A stretch of 60,689 nucleotides of DNA. Source: CAZWCX01 sp964632945. Lineage in GTDB: Bacteria > Planctomycetota > MHYJ01 > WSZJ01 > CAZWCX01. Under the pieces are notes generated by a model. The model was not told where the DNA came from. It ran no database searches and saw nothing but the letters and a program-made list of their open reading frames with translations. The position numbers were made by a program, and so were the translations under genes. This document shows positions 9,442 through 16,813 of this stretch, one piece after another. Position 1 is the stretch's first letter; the number at the start of each line of letters is the position of its first letter. Where the stretch lies: NCBI GenBank assembly GCA_964632945.1, contig CAZWCX010000034.1:1-60689 (forward strand). Direction: 5' to 3'.

Positions 9442-10638
9442 CTACCCGGTCCGTTCGGATCGGCCGAATCGGGGCCGAAACAGGTCGTACCAGAAGGGGA
9501 GCGGATCTCCCCAGGCGAAGACCGCATCCGCGCGCACGCCTTGCCACGATCGCCAGCAGTCGCGCAGGGAGAGTTCGCCCCGTCGCCAGTGATAGAGGGC
9601 GGACTGCAGATCGCGGCGGGCGTAGACCCACTTCGCGCGACCATATTTCTGTTCCCGATGGGGAGGCAAGGGCAGGCCGGCCCGGTCGCAGTACTGGGTG
9701 TAGACCAGTTCGACCCCGCCCGCCTCGGCGATGGCCGAACGCCCGGTCGGCCGTCCGATGTTCGGTTCAATCACGTAGTGCCGGCCGTCGCGAGCGCTTC
9801 GCTTCATTTCCACGTAGCCGAGGCCGTGAAGGCGGACGGCCCGGAACAGCTTCAAGGTCGTCTCCAGCACCTCGTCGTTGCGGCACTCCTCGCCCAGGCA
9901 ACTCGTCCCGGTCTCGGGCGGCCACTGCCGCAGCTTGCGGGCAACGAAGGTGGCCACCGCCGATCCGCGTTCGTCGAAGTAGGCGTTGCAGGAGTAGAGC
10001 GCGGACTCGGGTCCGGGCACATACTCCTGGGCCAGGAGGTGACCGGCCCAGGCCGAGCAGCGGTCGTACAGGTGAAGAAGTTCTTGCGCGTGCGACACCT
10101 TGAAGGCCTTGACCGTCGTGTGGCTCTGCCAGACCGGACTCTTGTAGGGCGGTTTCAGGATGCATGGGAAGTCCAGGGTCTCCGCGGCCCGCTCGGCATC
10201 CCGACGATTTCCGAGCAGCATCAGGCGGGGTACCGGCAGCCCCGCTTGTTCGGCAAATCGATGGAAGCGGACCTTGTCCACCATCATCTCCACGACTTCG
10301 GCCGGGGGGAGAGCGAGACGGCCCAGCGGGTCCACGCGATGCCGGTTCCGCGACAGCGAGAGCACGTGCAGGTCCGAGCAGGGGAAAAGCACCGGCTTCC
10401 GCGGTCCCGGCACGCACGCCTCCTCGAGGGCGCACAGGAGCCCCTCGTCGCCGGGTCGGGCCTCGATCACCCGGGCGCAGACGTTGGTGCGCGCGCAGTA
10501 GTGCGTTCGGTCCGCGACGATTCCGAGCACCGAGACACCATGGCGGGCCAGGATGCGCGCCGTCTGCAGCCCCGTGATGCAATCGAGGCCGATCACGATC
10601 GCCGGGGGCATGCGGGGGTCGCGAGGTCGGCGGATCAC
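9442..10638 (-). CDS. ATP-grasp ligase
   Basis: The product is 398 residues. A Rossmann-like preATP-grasp region (PAIVIGLDCITGLQTARIL) is followed by VDKVRFHRFAEQAGLPVP, then FPCILKPPYKSPVW containing the ATP-binding Lys, LAQEYVPG, and metal-binding YVEMKRSARDGRHYVIEPN. This is the ATP-grasp fold of carboxylate-amine ligases. The GTG start at 10638 overlaps the upstream stop codon (GTGA) and has AAGGGG upstream, which implies translational coupling to the PEP-mutase gene. A start at the ATG at 10611 is the alternative. Context suggests ligation of a carboxylic acid, possibly a phosphonate product, to an amine. The substrate cannot be read from sequence. Confidence 0.8.
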   Translation of the reverse strand: MIRRPRDPRMPPAIVIGLDCITGLQTARILARHGVSVLGIVADRTHYCARTNVCARVIEARPGDEGLLCALEEACVPGPRKPVLFPCSDLHVLSLSRNRHRVDPLGRLALPPAEVVEMMVDKVRFHRFAEQAGLPVPRLMLLGNRRDAERAAETLDFPCILKPPYKSPVWQSHTTVKAFKVSHAQELLHLYDRCSAWAGHLLAQEYVPGPESALYSCNAYFDERGSAVATFVARKLRQWPPETGTSCLGEECRNDEVLETTLKLFRAVRLHGLGYVEMKRSARDGRHYVIEPNIGRPTGRSAIAEAGGVELVYTQYCDRAGLPLPPHREQKYGRAKWVYARRDLQSALYHWRRGELSLRDCWRSWQGVRADAVFAWGDPLPFWYDLFRPRFGRSERTG

Positions 10639-11573
10639 GGCTGCCCCTTTCCCTGTGCGGCCGGTACCGGCAGGAGGGGTTCCTCTGCGCTCTCCTCCGC
10701 TCCGGGGAGATATCGCGCTTCGGCCGCCTCGAGTTCCTGGACGTCCTGGAGGCGGAAGACCTCCTTCACGGGCGCGATCTCCGGCTCGATCGCCATCGAC
10801 GAGCCATCGGACCGGATGCGGGCGGCGACCGACTTCATGGCCGTGACCCCGCAACGCAGCAGATGATTGGCCCAGATGACCAGTCGCACGCCGGCCTCGT
10901 CGAAGGCGCGGGTGGGAGTCCGGTAGTACATGGTCGGCACGATCACGACGGGACAGGGCTCCCGCCACTGTTTCATGAAATCCAGGATCTGGTCCCCGGT
11001 CGACTGCTTGCTGTGGATCAGGACCGCGTCCGCACCGGCCGCGCTGTAGGTCCCGGCGCGATGCAGGGCCTCGGAGAGGTCCCAGCCCGCAATCAGCGAC
11101 TCCACGCGCGCGATCACGCAGAAGTCCGGATCCTGCTGCGTGTCCTTGGCGGCCTTGATCTTCCCCGCGAACTCCCGCGGGTCCGCAAGGGGCTGCCGCT
11201 CCCCGTGGAGAAACGAGTTCGTCTTCGGGAAGAGCTTGTCCTCGATGCACATCGCGGCGATCCCGCGTTGCTCCAGTTTGCGCACCAGTCGCCGGACGTT
11301 GTTGAAGTTTCCGTAGCCGGTGTCGGCATCGACCAGGATGGGGATGCTCGTGGCGTCGCTCATGAACTCCAGGATTTCGAGGACCTGGGTCCAGCTCGCC
11401 TCGTTGCAGTCGCGGACCCCCCAGGCGGCGGACATGGCCAGGCCGCTGGCCCAGATGCCTTTGAAGCCGGCCTCTTCGACGATCTTGGCGCTGAGACCAT
11501 GGTGAGCTTCGAGAAGGAACTCGAGCCGATCGGAAGCGAGCAGGCGCTTGAATTGAGTCGTTTTCGGAATCAT
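10635..11573 (-). CDS. pepM: Phosphoenolpyruvate mutase
   Basis: The product is 312 residues of the isocitrate-lyase/PEP-mutase superfamily. PEP mutase turns phosphoenolpyruvate into phosphonopyruvate, the C-P bond-forming step of nearly all phosphonate biosynthesis. Diagnostic residues are visible: DADTGYGN (metal-binding Asp residues), the PEP-mutase signature EDKLFPKTNSF, the Arg in VIARVES and the His in VLIHSKQS. Members that act as lyases do not keep EDKxxPKxNS. The start at 11573 has GGAAGGAG at good spacing. It sits 13 bases after the dehydrogenase and overlaps the ATP-grasp gene. No phosphonopyruvate decarboxylase or nucleotidyltransferase is seen in the window. Confidence 0.88.
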   Translation of the reverse strand: MIPKTTQFKRLLASDRLEFLLEAHHGLSAKIVEEAGFKGIWASGLAMSAAWGVRDCNEASWTQVLEILEFMSDATSIPILVDADTGYGNFNNVRRLVRKLEQRGIAAMCIEDKLFPKTNSFLHGERQPLADPREFAGKIKAAKDTQQDPDFCVIARVESLIAGWDLSEALHRAGTYSAAGADAVLIHSKQSTGDQILDFMKQWREPCPVVIVPTMYYRTPTRAFDEAGVRLVIWANHLLRCGVTAMKSVAARIRSDGSSMAIEPEIAPVKEVFRLQDVQELEAAEARYLPGAEESAEEPLLPVPAAQGKGQP

Positions 11574-11586
11574 GGTGCGCTCCTTC

Positions 11587-12570
11587 CTAGACGGAAGCCG
11601 GGGGCGAGAAGAGGGTCGCCTGCGCGGTCGCGGCATGGACCGGATGCGGGTGCGCGGCGCAACGTTCGGAAATGGTCTGCCGGACGATCTCGCCGATCTC
11701 CCGCTGCGAGTCGGTGGTCTCCGACCCGATGTGCGGTGTCAGGATCACGTTCGGCAGGCCGGCGAGAGGGGAGATCGCCCCCTTGCCCTCCCGCGCGTGG
11801 ACGTCGAGCGCGGCCCCGCGCAGGCGTCCGGCGGTGAGGGCGCGCAAGAGCGCCGACTCGTCGACGATTCCACCCCGGGCCAGGTTGATCAGGCACGCCT
11901 CGGGGCGCATCCGCGCCAGGGCGCCGGCATCGATCAGGTTGCGGGTGGAGTCCTTCAGGGGGACGTGAACGCTGACGAAGTCGGCGCGCGCCAGGACGGT
12001 GTCGAAGTCGACCAGGCGGATTCCGCGCGCCGCGAGTTCGGGGGCCGTGGACGGCGTGGGCCGCTCCACACAAGCCAGCACGTTCATGCCCCAGGCGGCC
12101 CCCCGCTCCCCGGTCATGGATCCGGTGTTGCCGGCGCCCACGATCCCCAGCGTCTTGCCGGTCAGCAGATGGCCGGTGAACTCGTGTTTCGCCCACCGCC
12201 CCTGCCGGGTCAGTCGATCGAGCTCGAGCAGGTTGCGCGACAGGGCCAACATGAGGGCGAAGGCCAACTCGGCGACCGCCTTCGCGCCCGGCTTGGGGAT
12301 CCGGACCAGTTCGAGCCCATGACGCCGCACATACTCCAGATCGATATTGTCGACGCCCGATCCCGCCCGCAGCAGCAGACGCAGCCGCGGAGCGCTCGAC
12401 AGGACACCGGCGTCGATCTGCACGCCGCTCCGGAACACCAGCACCTCGCGGTCGCGGATGAGCGTCTTCAATTCTTCCGGCGTCGGCTGCGTCGCGCATA
12501 CGACGTCGTGCTCCTCGCGAAGGCAATCGACCGCCTCGGCGTGGAGGGAACTCACAATCAGGATCTTCAT
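11587..12570 (-). CDS. D-2-hydroxyacid dehydrogenase (SerA-like)
   Basis: The product is 327 residues with the full D-isomer-specific dehydrogenase layout. There is a catalytic domain, an NAD-binding GIVGAGNTGS, the catalytic Arg in NLARGGIVDE, a Glu in DVHAREG and the His in LTPHIGSET. The family interconverts 2-oxo and D-2-hydroxy acids. The C-terminal ACT domain of some SerA proteins is absent. It is the first gene of the block with PEP mutase, and AGGGGGG precedes its ATG. Because phosphonopyruvate is a 2-oxo acid and no decarboxylase is present, reduction to phosphonolactate is an attractive inference. D-3-phosphoglycerate dehydrogenase or a glyoxylate reductase are alternatives. Confidence 0.8.
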   Translation of the reverse strand: MKILIVSSLHAEAVDCLREEHDVVCATQPTPEELKTLIRDREVLVFRSGVQIDAGVLSSAPRLRLLLRAGSGVDNIDLEYVRRHGLELVRIPKPGAKAVAELAFALMLALSRNLLELDRLTRQGRWAKHEFTGHLLTGKTLGIVGAGNTGSMTGERGAAWGMNVLACVERPTPSTAPELAARGIRLVDFDTVLARADFVSVHVPLKDSTRNLIDAGALARMRPEACLINLARGGIVDESALLRALTAGRLRGAALDVHAREGKGAISPLAGLPNVILTPHIGSETTDSQREIGEIVRQTISERCAAHPHPVHAATAQATLFSPPASV

Positions 12571-12836
12571 GATCCCCCCTCATCGGCGACCCTGCGGACG
12601 CGGTCGTCGGGTCGCCGGGGCCCCACGAACCGCGCGGCCGGCCCATCGATCCGGTCCGGCAATGACATTCCTCTGGAGCGCGTCGGGGAAGCGCCCGGGC
12701 AAGGGAGACGCGGCCATCGGCGTTGCGTCTCGTACTTCCTGCGCGACCGTTCGAGCGAGGCCATTCACCGCGAAGCGGGATGGGTCGGGATCGAACGGTC
12801 TTCGGACGGCTTCCCACGACGCGCGACCCACCGCTT

Positions 12837-12852
12837 TGCAAAGAGCGGACCC
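12837..12852 (-). promoter_or_regulatory. Sigma-54 promoter candidate upstream of the phosphonate block
   Basis: The minus strand reads GGGTCCGCTCTTTGCA, with GG and GC ten bases apart and a perfect TTGCA half. The predicted leader to the ATG at 12570 is about 255 bases, which is long, so confidence is moderate. Confidence 0.45.
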
Positions 12853-13177
12853 GGACCGTAGCGCCGACCCGTGTGGGCCGGAGCCCGACGCATCCCGGGC
12901 CGGGCCCACACTCTCGAGGGCGCCGCGACGAATTCCCCCGGCAACCGCCCCGCCGGGAGGGCCGGTGGGGCGCCGCCCGACTCGCGGACCTGCGAGAGGG
13001 AGGCCGCGGGACGGTCGCGCGGCTGCATGACTCTCGTTCCGGCCGGTCCCGACATTGGCGTGGACGGCGGCGAGCCCGGCTGCGCGGGAAGGGGCGCCGG
13101 GGGACCCGGAACGGGCCGGAACCGCGCGCCGCCGAGGCCGCCCTCGGAGGGGCAACGCGCGCAGGGATGGAAACGAG

Positions 13178-13193
13178 AAAATCGACATTTCTG
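13178..13193 (+). repeat. A/T-rich motif, copy 1
   Basis: AAAATCGACATTTCTG matches AAAATCCACATTTCCG at 43808-43823 at 14 of 16 positions. Both are rare A/T-rich islands in intergenic DNA. Confidence 0.35.
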
Positions 13194-13200
13194 AACAAAC

Positions 13201-13219
13201 TCCGACCCGACGGGTCGGA
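13201..13219. other. Perfect 8-bp hairpin
   Basis: TCCGACCC and GGGTCGGA form a perfect stem with a 3-base loop, directly after the A/T-rich motif. It lies between divergent genes, so a terminator for either is unlikely. A binding site or leader structure is possible. Confidence 0.4.
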
Positions 13220-13352
13220 CGGAGGGGGTGGGGCAGGAAACGACAAGACTCTGCAAAGGCAGGGCGAGGCGATGCTTCGGACGCACGTCACCGCTGCGCA
13301 GACGCCTCGCGACGATGACTCCGGATGCCGCGGAAAAAGCATAATGATGAAC

Positions 13353-13380
13353 TTGACAACGATTGGAAATTCGTTATACT
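13353..13380 (+). promoter_or_regulatory. Strong sigma-70-type promoter
   Basis: TTGACA at 13353-13358 and TATACT at 13375-13380 are separated by 16 bases in a locally A/T-rich stretch. The predicted start near 13387 implies a leader of about 125 bases to the GTG at 13511, and rules out starts upstream of it. Confidence 0.75.
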
Positions 13381-13510
13381 GCGTCCCGTCGTTCAGATTG
13401 CTTCCTTAGATGGTCATTTCCCCCGGCGCGATTCCCCTTCCCTTGGCGAGACGAGACCCCCCCTCCGGACTCCCGTCGCGTCGCACACCACCCATCGAAT
13501 CACGGCCACT

Positions 13511-14818
13511 GTGTCCACGCGAACGCATTCCCATTCGGTTTGCCATGCCCGCAGAACATCATTCCGGCGCGGCTGGATGTCCGCCCTTGCGGTCGGTTCC
13601 GCCGTCGCCCTGGCGCTGGTCCTGCTGACGTTGCGCGCGCCGGATCCGAGTTCCGTCGGGGCGCACCGGTCACGGGAGGTTCAAACGGATTTGGCGGGGC
13701 GATCGAGCGCGATCCCTGCGGGGGGCGGGGACGAGACCCCGGGCGCAGTGCCCGTGGGACCACGAGAGGATGCGGCGTCTCGGCCCGACCCGAATCCGGA
13801 CGTCGCTCTGGAACCGGAGGCGGAGGACGGGGAGCCTTGCCCTGCGGACGATCCGAAGCCTGAACCCGGGACCCCGGAAGAAGTCGTGGCCCGGATTCGC
13901 GCGGCTCACGCGGGCGGTTGGGGAGCGGACGAGGCGGGGAAGTGGCTGGATGTGTTGCGTCGTTGCGCGTCGCGGGACCCCGGCGGTCTTCTGGCGGCGA
14001 TCGCGGGCGAACGGCATCCGGAACTTCTCGACTTTCTTTATCGCGGATTCGATTCGGTCCGACGGCCCGAGCAGATTGCGACCATTGCCGATGCCATGAT
14101 TCACGCGGCCGTGAATCATCCGTGCGTCGATCATCGGGCGGGGTCGTTGCGCTATTTGAATTCGATCCTGTGGCACTACCGGGACGATCTGACTGCGGAG
14201 CAGGAGGCGGCCCTGCTGGACTGTGCGGAAGCGCTGGACGCGGCGGAGCCGGTCGCCGCGCGAACCGGTGCGTCGCGGTTGCTGGCCGGCTACCTCGATC
14301 GTCCGCGGGCGGCTGCGGCGCTCTCGGCGTACGCCGCCGGCGCGAGCGTCGACGGGGATGATGCGGACCGCGGGGCGGCCCTGGTGGCGTTGGCGGAAGC
14401 CCGCCATGCGGGGGCCTTCGCCACTGCGCTCGCGGTGATCGAGTCGGGATCGACGCCCGCCCGGCAGGCGTCGGCGGCGGAGGCGCTCCTGCGCCTTCCG
14501 GCGTCGACCTGGATCGAGCGGCGGGGCGAGGTGATCGAAACCGCACTGCGGATCCTGGCTCGCGAGGCGGATGAGACCCGGCGTCTTCCGGCCTTGCTGG
14601 CCCTGGTGGTGGCGGATCCGGAGCGGGCGGCCCTTTACCTGTCGCGCCTCCGGGCCGCGCCACCGGGGGTCGGCGTCGGCGGGTCTCCGGCGTGGATGGA
14701 TCGATTGCAGCAGCTCGCGGCGACGGCCGCGGCCGGCGGCACGGAAGGGGAGGATGAGGAAAGTCTGGTCGACCTGGTCCGGGGAACCTTGCGCGGGATG
14801 GGCGCAGCGAGTCGATGA
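13511..14818 (+). CDS. Membrane-anchored protein, HEAT-like helical, unknown function
   Basis: The product is 435 residues and no family is recognised with certainty. A basic N-terminus precedes one membrane segment (MSALAVGSAVALALVLLTL), then a low-complexity acidic and Pro-rich linker. The rest is Ala/Leu-rich and all-helical, with HEAT-like repeats (DRGAALVALAEARHAGAFAT, ARQASAAEALLRLPASTW). Such proteins act as scaffolds. The start is uncertain: GTG at 13511 lies downstream of the mapped promoter, while the ATG at 13577 opens directly on the membrane segment; neither has a strong ribosome site. It precedes the alginate-lyase-like gene by 363 bases in the same direction. Confidence 0.6.
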   Translation: MSTRTHSHSVCHARRTSFRRGWMSALAVGSAVALALVLLTLRAPDPSSVGAHRSREVQTDLAGRSSAIPAGGGDETPGAVPVGPREDAASRPDPNPDVALEPEAEDGEPCPADDPKPEPGTPEEVVARIRAAHAGGWGADEAGKWLDVLRRCASRDPGGLLAAIAGERHPELLDFLYRGFDSVRRPEQIATIADAMIHAAVNHPCVDHRAGSLRYLNSILWHYRDDLTAEQEAALLDCAEALDAAEPVAARTGASRLLAGYLDRPRAAAALSAYAAGASVDGDDADRGAALVALAEARHAGAFATALAVIESGSTPARQASAAEALLRLPASTWIERRGEVIETALRILAREADETRRLPALLALVVADPERAALYLSRLRAAPPGVGVGGSPAWMDRLQQLAATAAAGGTEGEDEESLVDLVRGTLRGMGAASR

Positions 14819-15146
14819 GTCGAGGATCCGGCCGGCGGGGTCGTCGCTCCCGAGCGGGGTCGCAGCGCGCGCGGCACGGGGGGGCGGACGAAGGCTTCGA
14901 GGGGCGGTCCCCTGGGGACGGGATGAAACGCGGCGAGGCGGTGGGAAGACGCGAAGACGAGATGGACAATGGCCGAATCGAAGGGTTTCCCGCGGGCTGC
15001 CGCAGGCCGGGTGGCCCACGGGTTTCCATGTCGCTCCGGAAACTCTGCTCGAGGAGGATGGCGGGGTTTCCAGGGCGGAATCGACGAGTGCCGAATCGGG
15101 GATGGATGGAGTACGGAACCATGCGCGACTTCAATCTTTGTGACCC
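14819..15146. other. Intergenic region without a recognised gene
   Basis: No gene or strong promoter seen. TGGCCCACGGGTTTCC near 15010 resembles a -24/-12 promoter but lacks the essential GC. CTTCAATCTT near 15129-15138 matches the inverted repeat after the polysaccharide operon. Confidence 0.4.
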
Positions 15147-15172
15147 GGGGGCGATGATCCCCCGAATTCGGG
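15147..15172 (+). promoter_or_regulatory. Mutually exclusive hairpins over a ribosome binding site
   Basis: GGGGG (15147-15151) can pair with CCCCC (15159-15163). CCCG (15161-15164) can instead pair with CGGG (15169-15172) around an AATT loop. The two share bases 15161-15163. The second hairpin would cover the GGGAG ribosome site of the gene at 15182, so the pair could act as a translational switch. No ligand or protein is implied by sequence. Confidence 0.35.
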
Positions 15173-15181
15173 AGCACCTAC

Positions 15182-16723
15182 ATGCTAAGGGCGACGAATG
15201 AACGAGTCATGGCGGCCATGATCCTCGGATGCGCGACCCTGGCCGGCCTTCCGGCGGCGGCACAAGAGCGACCCACGCTGGGTATCTGGGCGTCCGCCGA
15301 TCACCTTCGCAGTCTTCCGATGTCCGGGCCGGGCTGGGACAATGTCAAGTCGGCGGCGGACCACGCCATTGGGGTTCCGAACATTTCCAATCAGGACGAC
15401 GACACCGATGTCTACGTATTCGCGCGTGCCCTCGTCTACGTGCGCACGGGGGTGGCGAAGTATCGCAACGAGGTGATCACGGCTTGCCAGCAGGCGATCG
15501 GGACCGAGGCCGGTGGACGCACGCTGGCGCTTGGCCGCAATCTCGGGCCCTACGTGCTGGCCGCCGATCTGGTGGTTCTGCCCGCGGCCGTGGACGCCTC
15601 ATTTTCCGCGTGGATTCGGGACTGTTTGACCCGGGTGCTCGACGGCAAGACCCTCATTGCCACGCACGAGGAGCGTCCCAACAACTGGGGAACCCATGCC
15701 GGGGCGAGCCGGATGGCGGTCGCGCGCTACCTGCGCGACGATGCCGAACTCGCGCGGGCGGCACAGGTCTTCAAGGGATGGCTCGGGGATCGCGCCGCCT
15801 ATGCCGGGTTCTCCTACGGAAGCCTGTCCTGGCAATTCGATGCTTCCAAGCCGGTGGGGATCAATCCGAAGGGGGCCACGAAGTCGGGGCACAACATCGA
15901 TGGCGTGCTTCCGGACGACCAGCGTCGGGGCGGGTCCTTCGCTTGGCCGCCGCCGAAGGAAAACTACGTCTACGAGGGCCTGCAGGGAGCCCTCGCGCAG
16001 GCGGTCATTCTGCACCGGGCGGGGTATGATTCCTTCGCGTGGCAGGACCAGGCGCTGCGGCGCGCCTTCGTCTGGCTGCACGAGCAGTGCAACTACCCGG
16101 CCTCCGGGGACGACACCTGGCAGCCGCACCTGGTCAATCACTACTACGGGACGGCCTTTCCGGCGCCCAGCCCATCTTCGCCGGGCAAGAGCGTGGGCTA
16201 TACCGAATGGACCCATGCGGGATTCGCCTCGGCTCCGCCTCCTCCTTCCGGCCCCACCTCCCTGACGGTCGCGGCGGTTGCGGACGCCAAGGTCCGGTCG
16301 AACTACTCGACCCGAAACTACGGCGGGGAGACCACGCTCCGGGTGAAGTCCACCTCGAAGGAGACCTACCGCTCCTACCTGAAGTTCGACGTCGCCGGGA
16401 TCTCGGGCGCGGTGACGTCCGCCAAAGTCCGCGTGTATGTCACGGACGCGAGTGTCGATGGCGGGTCGATCCACGCCGTGGGAAACGGATGGTCGGAGAT
16501 GGGCATCACCTGGTCGAATGCCCCGGCCATCGCGGGAGGCGCGCTGGACAGCCACGGGGCCGTCTCCTCCGGGACCTGGATCGAATTCGACGTGACTTCC
16601 GCGATCGCGGGCAACGGTCTGTTCAGTTTTGCGCTCAAGAACGCGAGCTCGGACAGCGCCTACTTCTCCAGCCGTGAGGGGGCGAACGCGCCGGAGCTGG
16701 TCGTGATCTTCGCGGGTCCGTAG
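15182..16723 (+). CDS. Secreted alginate-lyase-like enzyme with CBM96
   Basis: The product is 513 residues. A Sec signal peptide (AAMILGCATLAGLPAAAQ) precedes an alpha/alpha-toroid domain resembling the alginate lyase family. Near residue 170 the motif NNWGTHAGASRMAVARYLRD corresponds to the catalytic NNHGTW region of AlgL-type lyases. Residues 359-513 are a CBM96 (formerly DNRLRE) beta domain: TRNYGGETTLRVKS, YRSYLKFDVAGI, ITWSNAP, FSFALKN. CBM96 members bind alginate-like polymers. A second CBM96 ends the operon protein at 31457. It probably trims or releases the polysaccharide made by the adjacent locus. The true substrate could be another uronate polymer. It ends at a strong bidirectional hairpin shared with the convergent regulator gene. 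Confidence 0.78.
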   Translation: MLRATNERVMAAMILGCATLAGLPAAAQERPTLGIWASADHLRSLPMSGPGWDNVKSAADHAIGVPNISNQDDDTDVYVFARALVYVRTGVAKYRNEVITACQQAIGTEAGGRTLALGRNLGPYVLAADLVVLPAAVDASFSAWIRDCLTRVLDGKTLIATHEERPNNWGTHAGASRMAVARYLRDDAELARAAQVFKGWLGDRAAYAGFSYGSLSWQFDASKPVGINPKGATKSGHNIDGVLPDDQRRGGSFAWPPPKENYVYEGLQGALAQAVILHRAGYDSFAWQDQALRRAFVWLHEQCNYPASGDDTWQPHLVNHYYGTAFPAPSPSSPGKSVGYTEWTHAGFASAPPPPSGPTSLTVAAVADAKVRSNYSTRNYGGETTLRVKSTSKETYRSYLKFDVAGISGAVTSAKVRVYVTDASVDGGSIHAVGNGWSEMGITWSNAPAIAGGALDSHGAVSSGTWIEFDVTSAIAGNGLFSFALKNASSDSAYFSSREGANAPELVVIFAGP

Positions 16724-16736
16724 CCGGATCCCGGCG

Positions 16737-16765
16737 TGCGGCGGCCGAGGGAGTCGGCCGCCGCA
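16737..16765. terminator. Bidirectional terminator-like hairpin
   Basis: A perfect 12-bp stem, TGCGGCGGCCGA with TCGGCCGCCGCA, closes a 5-base loop. It lies between the convergent stops at 16723 and 16814. There is no U tract, so it is terminator-like but may act with Rho. Confidence 0.65.
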
Positions 16766-16813
16766 TATCCCGAGCGAAACCCCGCCGCTCGACTTGCTGG
16801 ATCTTCCGGGCCG

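Larger units (their letters stand above)
12571..13352. other. Long divergent intergenic region
   Basis: No gene is supported here. It separates the leftward phosphonate block from the rightward gene at 13511. Signals inside are listed separately: a sigma-54 candidate, a hairpin and an A/T-rich motif shared with 43808-43823. Confidence 0.5.

Noticed and set aside
9414..12570. Standard 2-aminoethylphosphonate pathway
   Set aside because: Neither phosphonopyruvate decarboxylase nor the aminotransferase is present in the window.
14993..15025. Sigma-54 promoter for the lyase-like gene
   Set aside because: The sequence TGGCCCACGGGTTTCC has GG at -24, but the -12 dinucleotide is TC instead of GC.
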